Positions 31,130-40,156 of a stretch of 44,036 nt of DNA are shown piece by piece (position 1 is the stretch's first letter; every line of letters starts with the position of its first letter). The DNA is taken from positions 1 to 44,036 of the forward strand of contig CAMCSM010000012.1 of the NCBI GenBank assembly GCA_945877805.1, in the 5' to 3' direction. The position numbers and the translations under genes were made by a program. This DNA comes from Methylacidiphilum caldifontis. Lineage in GTDB: Bacteria; Verrucomicrobiota; Verrucomicrobiia; Methylacidiphilales; CAMAQI01. The notes below the pieces were generated by a model that ran no database searches, had not been told where the DNA came from, and saw only the letters and a program-made list of their open reading frames with translations.

Positions 31130-32616
31130 GAAAGGGGCTTTCTCGTTACGGAGTAGCGGCCGTTGCTGTTCTAGGGGGTTTGCTCAGCCCCCGAGTGCGT
31201 GAAAAGTGGTTAATCAAACTTTCCGATAAAATCACGGCAAAGGAAGTGGTACGATCGGTTTCAATAGAGAAGAATCGTTTGCAGATTATTTTCTGGGGCT
31301 TACTTCAAGCAGAGATTCGGGAATTTGTTTTAAGAGAGAGTGATCGGGAGGGGATTTCGACTTTTCCACGCGGGCTAGCCGTCGGAGATACTCTTTCACA
31401 TATTCATTATACAATTTTAAAAGCACAAGAATTAAATCGAAAACTGAAATTACTTTCTCCAAATGTATTTCCGTGCAACGTTTATTATCGATTTTTACTT
31501 AAGCAGGAAGAGTACTGTATTTGGTGTCACCCGGTATATGAAAAGATTGCGCTTGAGCTAAACAACGGAGATGATGATTTCGAAAAACCAGGAATGGTAG
31601 AAAAAATTCATTGGGATTTAGCGCTTATTCATTTAATTCAAGCAGAGCAGAAAAAGCGCAACTGGGAATTTCCTGTTTATCAAAACTACAATCATAAAAA
31701 AGATAGTGATTACGCAAATATAGGCAACGAGGATTTTAAGGCCGCCTATCGAGAGTTTCGTTCAATAGCAGTTTTTTACGACAGTGAGAAAGAGTACTTG
31801 TATCGGCTGATTCCTGAAAGAGGGGAAAAGAAAGGGGAAGCCTACCCAGGATTTTCTAGAAAACATTTGAAGGATCTAAAAGTAAGGTTGGGAATAACAA
31901 AGCCGTATATTTGTCTTCACTTACGCGCGAACTATTCAGGGGTCTCAGAGACTCGTGCGATCGAAGAGCCAGAAAACTATCGTCCTGCTCTTGAATGGCT
32001 AAAGGCTAAGGGGTATGAGATCGTTCAGATGGGAACACAACAACAGCATCTTTGGCATGAAGTCGAGGCAAGTTGGGTTAAGGAACTCGTGATTAACTAC
32101 GGAGCAAGCGAGGAGCAAGGGCTTTTTAATGACCTGCATTTGGTCGAAGGATGCGAATGGATGATTGGCTGTTGTTCAGGTCCGACACAATTTCCGTTTC
32201 TATTCCGGAAACCAACACTTTGGTTAAATTTCGTTTGGCTTGTGGGAACCGTTCTGCTTCCAGAAAACCGGTTTTATCCGAAGAATTTATATTATTCCGA
32301 TGGAAAACCGTTAAGCTTAGAAGAGCATCTGAAGCACCCCGTTTTTTTTGCAATGCATAAAAAAGATTATCAAAAATTAGGAATTATTTGGAAAGATCTT
32401 TCTGAGATCCAAATTCTTGAGGCCGTTCAAGAATTTTCCGAGCTTGCTGCAAATCCAGCGACGGATTGGAAGAATCGTACAGATTTACAAAAAAACTTTT
32501 TAAGTAAGACAAAATCGGAGCATCTCTATCTTCATTTGACAGAAGCCTCACCTTGTCACTGTGCGCTCATTGAGGATAAAGGATTATATAAAGGGATCAA
32601 TGAACCAAGGACCTGA
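31126..32616 (+). CDS. TIGR04372-type glycosyltransferase
   Basis: 496-residue protein resembling the TIGR04372 glycosyltransferase family found in surface-glycan loci. Recognisable parts are AVGDTLSHIHYTI near residue 85, ICLHLRANYSGVSETR (about 264-279), the GYEIVQMGTQQ strand and the donor-site-like EGCEWMIGCCSGPTQFPFLF. A short hydrophobic stretch at the N-terminus (VAAVAVLGGLL) may anchor it. Catalysis is inferred from family only. Its end overlaps the next gene by 17 bp. Confidence 0.75.
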   Translation: MRKGLSRYGVAAVAVLGGLLSPRVREKWLIKLSDKITAKEVVRSVSIEKNRLQIIFWGLLQAEIREFVLRESDREGISTFPRGLAVGDTLSHIHYTILKAQELNRKLKLLSPNVFPCNVYYRFLLKQEEYCIWCHPVYEKIALELNNGDDDFEKPGMVEKIHWDLALIHLIQAEQKKRNWEFPVYQNYNHKKDSDYANIGNEDFKAAYREFRSIAVFYDSEKEYLYRLIPERGEKKGEAYPGFSRKHLKDLKVRLGITKPYICLHLRANYSGVSETRAIEEPENYRPALEWLKAKGYEIVQMGTQQQHLWHEVEASWVKELVINYGASEEQGLFNDLHLVEGCEWMIGCCSGPTQFPFLFRKPTLWLNFVWLVGTVLLPENRFYPKNLYYSDGKPLSLEEHLKHPVFFAMHKKDYQKLGIIWKDLSEIQILEAVQEFSELAANPATDWKNRTDLQKNFLSKTKSEHLYLHLTEASPCHCALIEDKGLYKGINEPRT

Positions 32617-33772
32617 TTTGTTAAAAACAATTATTTTCTCACCGAGCTATCGACGATTTGGCTCGGAGATTGCGCTCATGAATTTAATGAAAAACGTTCC
32701 GAAGGATCGTCTCTCAATGGTTGCAGTGAGTCGATTCGGCGGAGAGATGCTTCCGAGTCTTCCCTCTTCAATTCCAACATTCTGTTATGAAAAAGAGCGG
32801 TCGTTAATGATTCGAGGCCGAGACCGCATAGCCAACTATTTATCAAAAAAAACAAATCCTGAAAAATATGCTCCAGCCTGGTTAAAAAAATTAGCGAGAG
32901 ATTTTCCGAGCGATCTTTGGTACGTGAATACCATTGTTCAGCCGGATCTTGCACGGGCGGGAAAGCAACTAGGGATTCGGAGTGTTTTACATGTCCATGA
33001 ATTAGAACTTGCATTGCAATGGGTACAGCGAGAGGAGGATCTTCTGGATATGGTGAATATTCCTCATTTAGTTTTATCCTGTTCGATGGCTGCACAGCAG
33101 ATGATGAAACACCTAGGGCGCAAAGAGAGAATGGAAGTGGTTTACGAATCGATAGAGATTGAACCCCTCATCAATAGACCTCAGCGCGCGATGAAGTTAT
33201 CGAGAAAGAAACTAGGGATCCCGGAAGATCGATATCTTTGGGTCAGCTCTGGATATGTTTGCTCGCGAAAGAATCCGGTTCTATTTATACGAATTGCAGA
33301 AGAGCTATTAAAACAAGGATATCCTGTTCATTTTATGTGGGTAGGTTCGTTTTCAACTCCTTATGGATATTACGCACAGAGATTAGCAGAATCATTAAAT
33401 ATTTCAGATCGGATTACTTGGGTTGGGGAAAAAAAGGGGGAGGAATATTGGGAAACAATAGAGGCGGCTGATGGATTTCTTCTCACGTCAAATCAAGAAT
33501 CTTTTTCTGTAGTTACTTTAGAAGCGGTTTGTCTTGGTAAACCGGTCGTGGTCTCTCCCTGTGGCGGGGTTACGGAAATTGTGGAGGATTTTGTGGGGAT
33601 TGTTACAAAGAGCTGGGGACTGCGGGAAATGGTGTCGAGTATGGTGAAAGTGATGGGAGGAAAGTATCCGAGAGATGAGGAGAAAACAGCGCAGCATATA
33701 AAACAATTTGATTCTTCGGTTCAAGCGGACCGGTGGAGCAAAATTTTGCTAGAATATTTTAAAAAAGAATAA
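32600..33772 (+). CDS. Glycosyltransferase family 4, paralogue 1 of a tandem pair
   Basis: 390-residue GT-B glycosyltransferase. The N-terminus reads FSPSYRRFGSEIALMNLM, then VLHVHELELALQW. The C-domain has SGYVCSRKNP, HFMWVG and an EX7E motif (ESFSVVTLE) with CLGKPVVVSPCGG. ATG 32600 has AAGGG upstream and overlaps the previous gene by 17 bp; the frame is open 13 codons further upstream but without a good start signal. It is clearly paralogous to the gene at 34700 across its whole length. The two are separated by a methyltransferase-like gene. Confidence 0.88.
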   Translation: MNQGPDLLKTIIFSPSYRRFGSEIALMNLMKNVPKDRLSMVAVSRFGGEMLPSLPSSIPTFCYEKERSLMIRGRDRIANYLSKKTNPEKYAPAWLKKLARDFPSDLWYVNTIVQPDLARAGKQLGIRSVLHVHELELALQWVQREEDLLDMVNIPHLVLSCSMAAQQMMKHLGRKERMEVVYESIEIEPLINRPQRAMKLSRKKLGIPEDRYLWVSSGYVCSRKNPVLFIRIAEELLKQGYPVHFMWVGSFSTPYGYYAQRLAESLNISDRITWVGEKKGEEYWETIEAADGFLLTSNQESFSVVTLEAVCLGKPVVVSPCGGVTEIVEDFVGIVTKSWGLREMVSSMVKVMGGKYPRDEEKTAQHIKQFDSSVQADRWSKILLEYFKKE

Positions 33773-33774
33773 TA

Positions 33775-34710
33775 ATGGGCTTAGATATTTCATTTATTCA
33801 GGTGCTCTTCGGATTAAAGGCTCAAGGGGTTAACTTTGATCAAACAGTCATGTTAGGACAGCAAGGTTTTCATGTAGATCTGGTTTCACTTCAGAAAGTG
33901 TTCTCACAACAGAAAAGTTTAGTAAATTTGCCGCGGGCGGCAGAGTTTCTTAAGTCAGAAAAAGAGGGGACTGAAAGATTTATTCGTGCATTAGGTTCTC
34001 TCTCTTTGGATTCAATCGATATATCCGATTTTGAAGGGGCGACCCATATTCACGATATGAATCAACCGATTCCAGTGGATTGGAAGGGGAAATATACATG
34101 CCTTCTTGACGGCGGAACATTGGAACATATTTTCAATTTTCCGCAGGCCATCCGCAACTCAATGGAGTTATTAAAAATAGGGGGATCTTTTATTTCTGTC
34201 ACGACGGCAAATAACTTTCTCGGACATGGATTTTATCAATTCAGCCCCGAGCTTTTTTACCGAATTTTTCATCCGATTAACGGATTTGAAGTTGAGTGGA
34301 TGCTTATAAGAGAGTTAAGCGTGAGTGGAAAATGGTATGAGGTCGTTGATCCTGATCAACTCCAAGAACGAGTCACGCTCGTGAACGGTCGCCCCACTTA
34401 TTTAGTGATTCATGCTCGAAAGATCGCAGAGCGCCCATTATTTTTATCGACCCCGCAACAAAGTGATTACGTTCGAAATTGGAGAGATTCTTTAGCAACT
34501 AATGTTTCTAAAATAGAAAATACTCCGAAATCAATGATGAAGTGGATTCCCGAAATTTTTAAATCTTTTCCCCGTCGTATTCTATTTCGGATTCGAGAGA
34601 TTCAAAGAAACCACATCACCTCCTTGAACAAGCGGCATTATTATCAGCGAACAGATCTTGAAGTGATTCTCGGTAAAAAATCTGCGGAATGGAGGAATAA
34701 TGGAAAATAA
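33775..34710 (+). CDS. Methyltransferase-like protein
   Basis: 311-residue protein with the second half of a class I methyltransferase fold: CLLDGGTLEHIFNFPQAIRN, MELLKIGGSFISVTT and ANNFLGHGFYQFSPELFYRIF, as in SAM-methyltransferases of glycan loci. The usual glycine-rich motif I before this region is not apparent, so SAM binding is uncertain. The C-terminal 70 residues are basic and helix-rich. It starts 2 nt after one GT4 paralogue and overlaps the other by 11 bp. Confidence 0.65.
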   Translation: MGLDISFIQVLFGLKAQGVNFDQTVMLGQQGFHVDLVSLQKVFSQQKSLVNLPRAAEFLKSEKEGTERFIRALGSLSLDSIDISDFEGATHIHDMNQPIPVDWKGKYTCLLDGGTLEHIFNFPQAIRNSMELLKIGGSFISVTTANNFLGHGFYQFSPELFYRIFHPINGFEVEWMLIRELSVSGKWYEVVDPDQLQERVTLVNGRPTYLVIHARKIAERPLFLSTPQQSDYVRNWRDSLATNVSKIENTPKSMMKWIPEIFKSFPRRILFRIREIQRNHITSLNKRHYYQRTDLEVILGKKSAEWRNNGK

Positions 34711-35887
34711 ATTTGCCCCCCTTCGGATTGTTGCTTTTTCTCCGAGTTATCGTCGGTTTGGTGGTGAGATTACTTTGATGAACATGATGATGCGAATTCC
34801 CTCGGAATTATTGATAAAAGTTGCAGTCAGTCGATTTGGCGGGGAGTTGCTTTATCAATTTCCTTCTGAGATTACTACCTTTTGTTATGAGTCTGATCGG
34901 CATTTTTTGACACGGGTCGCAGACCGCATCTATAATTTTTTCTTAAAGAAATGGAAAGGGGATGATTACGTTCCGTTATGGCTGATTCGAATTTCAAAGC
35001 AATTTCCGGCCGATTTTTGGCATGTTAATACGCTTCTTCAGCCAGACTTGATTCGAGCGGCAAAAAAACTGGGGATCCCGACAGTGCTCCATGTGCATGA
35101 ACTTGATCTTGCCTTTCAATGGATTCAAGAAGAGCGGGATATTTTAGACATGGTGAACATGCCCGATTTAATTATCTCTTGCTCAGAGGCAGCCAAGAAA
35201 TTTATGGGAGATTTGGGGAGAAAAGAGGCGACGGAGGTGGTTTATGGCTCAGTGATTATGGATTTATTTTTAAAGATTGGTAAAACTAAAAATCCCATCA
35301 TTCGGGAAAAATATGGAATCGCAGAGAGTCGTTTTGTATGGGCAAACTCCGGCTTTATTTGTTCCCGTAAGAACCCCTTATTATTCATACATCTGGCGGA
35401 TGAACTTATCAGAAAGGGATATGATGTCCATTTTATGTGGATCGGTGCCTGTTCCTCTCCTTATGCCTTTTATGCGAAGAAATTAGCAGAGTTTCTTCAA
35501 ATTTCAGATCGAATCACATGGACAGGTGAATTGACGGATCAAGAGTATCGCGAGACCTTTAATATTGCAGATGGATTCGTGCTGACATCAACTCAAGAAT
35601 CCTTTTCAGGGGTCACTTTAGAAGCGATCTGCCTTGGAAAACCGGTGGTGGTCACCCCTTGTGGGGGAGTCACAGAAATCGTTCAGGATTATATTGGGAT
35701 TGTAACTGAGGGATGGGAGGTTTCTGAGCTCGCCGCAGCAATGATCCGGGTCATGGGGGGCGATTTTAAGCGAGATGAAGAAAGAACACTTCAACATATT
35801 AAGCAATTCGACTGCAAAAATCAGGCGGAATTGTGGATTAAGATTATGCAGCAGTACTTTGGAAAGAAGAAAGAGGAGATGAGTTAA
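34700..35887 (+). CDS. Glycosyltransferase family 4, paralogue 2 of a tandem pair
   Basis: 395-residue GT-B glycosyltransferase, full-length paralogue of the gene at 32600. Shared blocks are FSPSYRRFG, VAVSRFGGE, VLHVHEL, CSRKNP, HFMW and CLGKPVVV with GGVTEIV. The EX7E motif reads ESFSGVTLE. A GGAGGA Shine-Dalgarno lies just upstream of ATG 34700, inside the end of the previous gene. The pair probably adds two similar linkages or neighbouring sugars of one repeat unit; that is inference from duplication. Confidence 0.88.
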   Translation: MENKFAPLRIVAFSPSYRRFGGEITLMNMMMRIPSELLIKVAVSRFGGELLYQFPSEITTFCYESDRHFLTRVADRIYNFFLKKWKGDDYVPLWLIRISKQFPADFWHVNTLLQPDLIRAAKKLGIPTVLHVHELDLAFQWIQEERDILDMVNMPDLIISCSEAAKKFMGDLGRKEATEVVYGSVIMDLFLKIGKTKNPIIREKYGIAESRFVWANSGFICSRKNPLLFIHLADELIRKGYDVHFMWIGACSSPYAFYAKKLAEFLQISDRITWTGELTDQEYRETFNIADGFVLTSTQESFSGVTLEAICLGKPVVVTPCGGVTEIVQDYIGIVTEGWEVSELAAAMIRVMGGDFKRDEERTLQHIKQFDCKNQAELWIKIMQQYFGKKKEEMS

Positions 35888-35888
35888 G

Positions 35889-37358
35889 ATGCTTTTTAAT
35901 TCAATCGAATTTATATTCTTGTTTCTTCCGATCTCCTTGTTCGGCTATTTCTTGATTAATCGGCTATTTGGTAAAAAGGGAGGAATGATTTATATCGGGC
36001 TGACCTCGCTATTTTTTTATGGGTGGTGGAATCCACTCTATTTAGGACTAATCATTCCGCTGCTTATTGTTAATTTTTGGCTTGGAAAGATTCAAACTCG
36101 TTATTACTCAAAATATTTACGAGGCCATCAAGGACTGATGATCGGCAGTCTACTTTTTAATCTTGGAGTCCTCGGTTACTATAAATATCTAAATTTCTTT
36201 GTTGATAACCTCAATGTACTCACCCAGTCGCATTGGGTTATCGAGAAGTGCGTTCTTCCTTTAGGGATCTCCTTTTTTACATTTCAAAAAGTCGGTTATT
36301 TAATGGATTGTTACCAAGGCAAGTCAGAGAATTATGATTTTGTCGACTTTAGTTGTTTTGTTCTTTTTTTCCCACAGTTAATCGCGGGTCCAATCGTCCA
36401 TCATGCGCAAATCATTCCTCAATTTCGTGCAAACAATAGTAATTTTAATGGCAGGAATTTTGCCATGGGTCTTACGATCTTCAGTATCGGTCTTTTTAAG
36501 AAAGTCGGGATTGCAGATCCTTTGAGTCTAGTGGCCCAAGGTGTTTTTAATTTTGTCGATGGGGGAGGAAATCCCTCCATGACGCTTGCTTGGCAAGGGG
36601 CGTTAGCTTACACATTACAGTTATACTTTGATTTTTCAGGGTATTCCGATATGGCGATTGGAGTGGGGTGGATGTTTAATATTCAATTGCCAGTGAATTT
36701 TAATTCGCCGTATCAATCGCGCTCGATAGTGGACTTTTGGAGACGTTGGCACATGACCCTTTCGCAGTTTTTAAGAGACTATCTTTATATTCCACTGGGG
36801 GGAAATCGATGTGCGGCATGGAAACAGAAGCTCAATCTATTGATCACGATGGTCTTGGGGGGGCTTTGGCATGGGGCGGCGTGGACCTTTGTGTTATGGG
36901 GAGCATTGCACGGAGTATTTTTGATAATCAATCATCTCTGGAGTGAAGGGACAAAGTCTTTTAAGTGGAAAAATAACGTTCTCTATCAAGGGGCAGCGTG
37001 GGGGATCACTTTTTTAGCGGTGATGGTCGCCTGGATCTATTTTAGAGCCCCTTCGGTTCATTGCGGGAACGTGATGGTTCAAGGGCTTGCAGGAAGTTAC
37101 GGGGTTTTATCAACTGCGGGCGGAGAGGGGATTCCAACGAAAAATAAAATGATTCTTTTTAGTTTAGTCGTCGCTCTTTTTCTTCCGAATACCCAGAGAA
37201 TTGTGCAAGCGACCGAATATTTTATTCCCATGAAACTTCAAAAAACATGGATCGAATGGGAACCTAATATTGTGTGGGCAATTGGTGTCGGGCTACTGAT
37301 TGCATGGGCGATATTGCACTTGAGTAGCGCATCAGAATTCATTTACTTCCAGTTTTAA
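35889..37358 (+). CDS. MBOAT-family O-acyltransferase (AlgI/DltB-like)
   Basis: 489-residue polytopic membrane O-acyltransferase of the AlgI/PatA type, which passes acetyl or acyl groups across the membrane for polysaccharide modification. Signatures: LPLGISFFTFQKVGYLMD, FPQLIAGPIVHH, LYFDFSGYSDMAIG, FWRRWHMTLSQFLRDYLYIPLGG (written here only as key residues W287-H288) and GGLWHGAAWTF with the catalytic His328. Length is normal for AlgI. A GAGGAG Shine-Dalgarno precedes the start. Paired with the SGNH-like gene 3 nt downstream, the usual arrangement for glycan O-acetylation. Confidence 0.93.
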   Translation: MLFNSIEFIFLFLPISLFGYFLINRLFGKKGGMIYIGLTSLFFYGWWNPLYLGLIIPLLIVNFWLGKIQTRYYSKYLRGHQGLMIGSLLFNLGVLGYYKYLNFFVDNLNVLTQSHWVIEKCVLPLGISFFTFQKVGYLMDCYQGKSENYDFVDFSCFVLFFPQLIAGPIVHHAQIIPQFRANNSNFNGRNFAMGLTIFSIGLFKKVGIADPLSLVAQGVFNFVDGGGNPSMTLAWQGALAYTLQLYFDFSGYSDMAIGVGWMFNIQLPVNFNSPYQSRSIVDFWRRWHMTLSQFLRDYLYIPLGGNRCAAWKQKLNLLITMVLGGLWHGAAWTFVLWGALHGVFLIINHLWSEGTKSFKWKNNVLYQGAAWGITFLAVMVAWIYFRAPSVHCGNVMVQGLAGSYGVLSTAGGEGIPTKNKMILFSLVVALFLPNTQRIVQATEYFIPMKLQKTWIEWEPNIVWAIGVGLLIAWAILHLSSASEFIYFQF

Positions 37359-37361
37359 TTT

Positions 37362-38555
37362 ATGTCTGAGCAGCTTAAAATCTATTTAAAAGTTTTTTTC
37401 GGGACGTGGATCATTTGCTGTCTCGTTGTGGCCTATCTTAATTATCAAATTGATCCTTTTGCGATTTATCATCCTCCAGAGTCATTAAGAAATGGGTGGC
37501 TTGCTGGGGACCAGAATTATTTACATACCACATTTGTGAGGCTTCATAAGGCGCAGTTGTTGAGTTTAAATCGGAGAGAGGGAAAAGCCTCTTCTGAAAT
37601 TCTTCTTTTAGGGAATTCGAGAATGATGCAGGGAATCGATCCTGGGGATGCTGTATTTGAAGGAAAGGCCTTTAATGCCGGTTTATCGGGAGCAACGACC
37701 TACGAGCTTTACCGATATTTACAGCATGCGGAGTCACTTCATCCGATCCGAACGGTCATTCTAGGACTTGATTATATCATGTTTAATCCAACACGTAAGA
37801 CACGTTTAGATTTTAAAGAAGAGCGACTTGCCGTAAATGAAAAAGGGGAGGCGAATCATTGGTATTCGATGAGCGATCTCGGAGAGACCTTATTTTCTTT
37901 TGATACTCTTTTAAAATCGAAAGTAGTCGCCTCCAAAATGAAAGCAGTAAATGAGGAGGGGCATGCGGATCCCGAGGCGGTAAAATCATTCGAGAAATCG
38001 GTTCAACAGGAGTTTTACGAATATCGCGAATTTAAGGGGAAAGGGATTGAGGAGGGGGGAGGGTATCTCCATTATCAAAACATTTTAAATTTCTGTGAAC
38101 AAAATCATATTGAGCTGTTGATCTTTATTTCGCCGCAACATTGCTATAACGTCGAAGTGGCATCCGAATTAAATCAAGAGGAAAATGTTGAAAACTGGAA
38201 GCGTGAGCTGGTTCAAATGAACGATGCGGTGGAGAAAAATCAGGGGGAAAAGAGAATTCAGCGATTTGTCGATTATTCCGGATATAATTCAATCACGACG
38301 GAATCGGTTGAAGGAAAGCTTTCAGGTATGAAAAACTACTTCGAAAGCAGTCATTATCGACCTTCCGTAGGAGGAGTCATCATTCGGGATCTGTTAACAG
38401 GAAATCGTAGGGAGGCTTTTGGGAAAGAATTGAACGGCACTAATATTTCCAAAATGATTCAGGTGATGCGGGAGGAGAAAGATCACTATCGTTCCATGCA
38501 TCCTGAAATGATTGAGCGGGTAAAGGAATGGGGGGGAGCGGTTAAAAAAAAGTGA
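37362..38555 (+). CDS. Membrane-anchored SGNH-like protein, probable partner of the MBOAT acyltransferase
   Basis: 397 residues with one N-terminal signal anchor (about 8-27) and a periplasmic SGNH-hydrolase-like domain. LLLGNSRMMQG (81-91) carries the GxSR-type nucleophile block (S86), and ESSHYRPSVGG late in the sequence is a candidate catalytic SxxH/DxxH block. Proteins of this design (AlgJ/DltD-like) accept the acyl group from an MBOAT partner and place it on sugar. Immediate adjacency to the MBOAT gene supports that role; no close family name was recognised. Confidence 0.75.
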   Translation: MSEQLKIYLKVFFGTWIICCLVVAYLNYQIDPFAIYHPPESLRNGWLAGDQNYLHTTFVRLHKAQLLSLNRREGKASSEILLLGNSRMMQGIDPGDAVFEGKAFNAGLSGATTYELYRYLQHAESLHPIRTVILGLDYIMFNPTRKTRLDFKEERLAVNEKGEANHWYSMSDLGETLFSFDTLLKSKVVASKMKAVNEEGHADPEAVKSFEKSVQQEFYEYREFKGKGIEEGGGYLHYQNILNFCEQNHIELLIFISPQHCYNVEVASELNQEENVENWKRELVQMNDAVEKNQGEKRIQRFVDYSGYNSITTESVEGKLSGMKNYFESSHYRPSVGGVIIRDLLTGNRREAFGKELNGTNISKMIQVMREEKDHYRSMHPEMIERVKEWGGAVKKK

Positions 38556-38571
38556 GCAAAAAGAGAAACGA

Positions 38572-39399
38572 ATGAAAAAAATTCCTCGAAAAAAATGGCT
38601 TTGGAAGCTCCTGAATTTAATTCGAAACGATCGCTGCCTTTCGTATAGTCCTCACTATTTTTGGACGAGAGAGGAAAATATTTTACATCTTGCCGAGGAA
38701 ATTGGGAAGGATCTGAATTCTTGGAAAGTGAAGATTAAAGTGCCGAGATACGCGTATTTTTGCGAACGAATTCCCGAGTATTCATGGGTGACATCGAGAA
38801 TCACTGCGCTGCCCAAAGGGGGGATGGCCTTAGATGTGGGATGTGTCATGAATACGGAGATCATGCTCGATATTTTACTTCAAAAATATCAAGAGATGCA
38901 TTTTTTAAATTTAGTCAGTGAGCCTCTTGCACGACATGGGAGAATTTCTTATCACTCACAGGATATACGGAAATGCACTCTGCTTCCGCATTCCTACGAT
39001 TTGATAACAAGTATTTCGACATTGGAGCATGTGGGTGGGGACAATTCTTACAATGAATTCTCGCCGAATGGAACCGCTGAAATTACAAAAGCGGTCATGC
39101 AACCGGATTGGGAAAAGGGATTAAAGAGTTGCCTGAATCTTCTGGCTCCGACGGGAACGATGTTGGTAAGTTTGCCGTTTGATCGAGGGCAGTGGAAAGA
39201 GGGGGCTTATCAGTTGAGTTACAATGATCTTACGAAGATCGATCAGATTTGTGCAGAAGCGGGTAAAGAGGTGAAAGTAATGCTCATGGGCAACTCTCCT
39301 CAAGGGTGGATTGAATTTCAAGATCGCATTGAATTTGATCGATATTCGTTTTCGAATGCACCTGGGGCTAATCGGGTCGTATTAATTGAGATACATTGA
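38572..39399 (+). CDS. Class I SAM-dependent methyltransferase
   Basis: 275-residue methyltransferase-like protein. Motif I is MALDVGCVMN (near 84-93), less glycine-rich than usual; the motif IV region is DLITSISTLEHVGGDN, and LLAPTGTMLVSLPFDRG follows, as in methyltransferases of glycan clusters. The N-terminal 70 residues are basic and may bind the acceptor. Followed by a 73-bp gap, the largest within this part of the row. Confidence 0.78.
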   Translation: MKKIPRKKWLWKLLNLIRNDRCLSYSPHYFWTREENILHLAEEIGKDLNSWKVKIKVPRYAYFCERIPEYSWVTSRITALPKGGMALDVGCVMNTEIMLDILLQKYQEMHFLNLVSEPLARHGRISYHSQDIRKCTLLPHSYDLITSISTLEHVGGDNSYNEFSPNGTAEITKAVMQPDWEKGLKSCLNLLAPTGTMLVSLPFDRGQWKEGAYQLSYNDLTKIDQICAEAGKEVKVMLMGNSPQGWIEFQDRIEFDRYSFSNAPGANRVVLIEIH

Positions 39400-39472
39400 T
39401 AGATCGTTCGACAGAATAGAAGATTAAATAAATCGATCACTCGAGTTAAAGCGATAAATATGGGGAGATACT

Positions 39473-40156
39473 ATGGTACAGAATGATATTAACTATGTGA
39501 TGAAGCTTCAGCAGGTTGGATTGATACAGTCCCCGTGTCTCGAATGCGGAATTGGAACAGAGGCGGGCTACGACGGGTCAAATTTTAAATTTTATTTGAA
39601 ACCATTTGGGGTAAAGGTTATTGGGGCGGATATCAGTGCAGGACCGCAGGTCGATGTCGTTGTTGATTTTCATGATAAAAAGGAGGAGATTCAAAAAGCA
39701 TTTAGTAATTATGAGCCGTTTAAGACAATCATTATCTCCAATGTTTTAGAACATGTATTTGATCCGATTGCCATTTTAGATAATCTTCTACATCTTCTTG
39801 CAGAGGAGGGAGTGATTATCGTGATTGCTCCCTGCACTTGGCCGCTGCATCAATATCCCATTGATACATGGCGGATTAATCCTAACTTTTACGAAGAATA
39901 TGCAAAGCGTCGCGGGCTTAAGCTTGATCTCGAGCATTTTGAATATACGGGGATCGCGCCAGTGACTAAAACCATTGATGCAGAGGGAAACTATCGATAT
40001 CCCTCACCATGGAAAACAAATTTTCAGAAATGGCGGGGCAAAATAGGTCATCGACTATTTAAGAGCTATGCGAAAAACATGATCTTTGAGTCTTGGCTTT
40101 CAATAGGAGCCGTCCTCCAAAAACCAAAAAATTGGCGCGCCTCAGAAACTCGGTGA
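39473..40156 (+). CDS. Class I SAM-dependent methyltransferase
   Basis: 227-residue methyltransferase. LECGIGTEAGYDGSN replaces the standard motif I, followed by VIGADISAGPQVDVVVDFHD and TIIISNVLEHVFDPIAILDN (post-motif region), then LLAEEGVIIVIAPCTWPLHQ. This pattern is typical of small methyltransferases in O-antigen loci. GGGGAG upstream of the ATG is a strong Shine-Dalgarno, and after the 73-bp gap an internal promoter is possible. Its TGA stop overlaps a GTG start of the next gene (GTGA). Confidence 0.82.
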   Translation: MVQNDINYVMKLQQVGLIQSPCLECGIGTEAGYDGSNFKFYLKPFGVKVIGADISAGPQVDVVVDFHDKKEEIQKAFSNYEPFKTIIISNVLEHVFDPIAILDNLLHLLAEEGVIIVIAPCTWPLHQYPIDTWRINPNFYEEYAKRRGLKLDLEHFEYTGIAPVTKTIDAEGNYRYPSPWKTNFQKWRGKIGHRLFKSYAKNMIFESWLSIGAVLQKPKNWRASETR

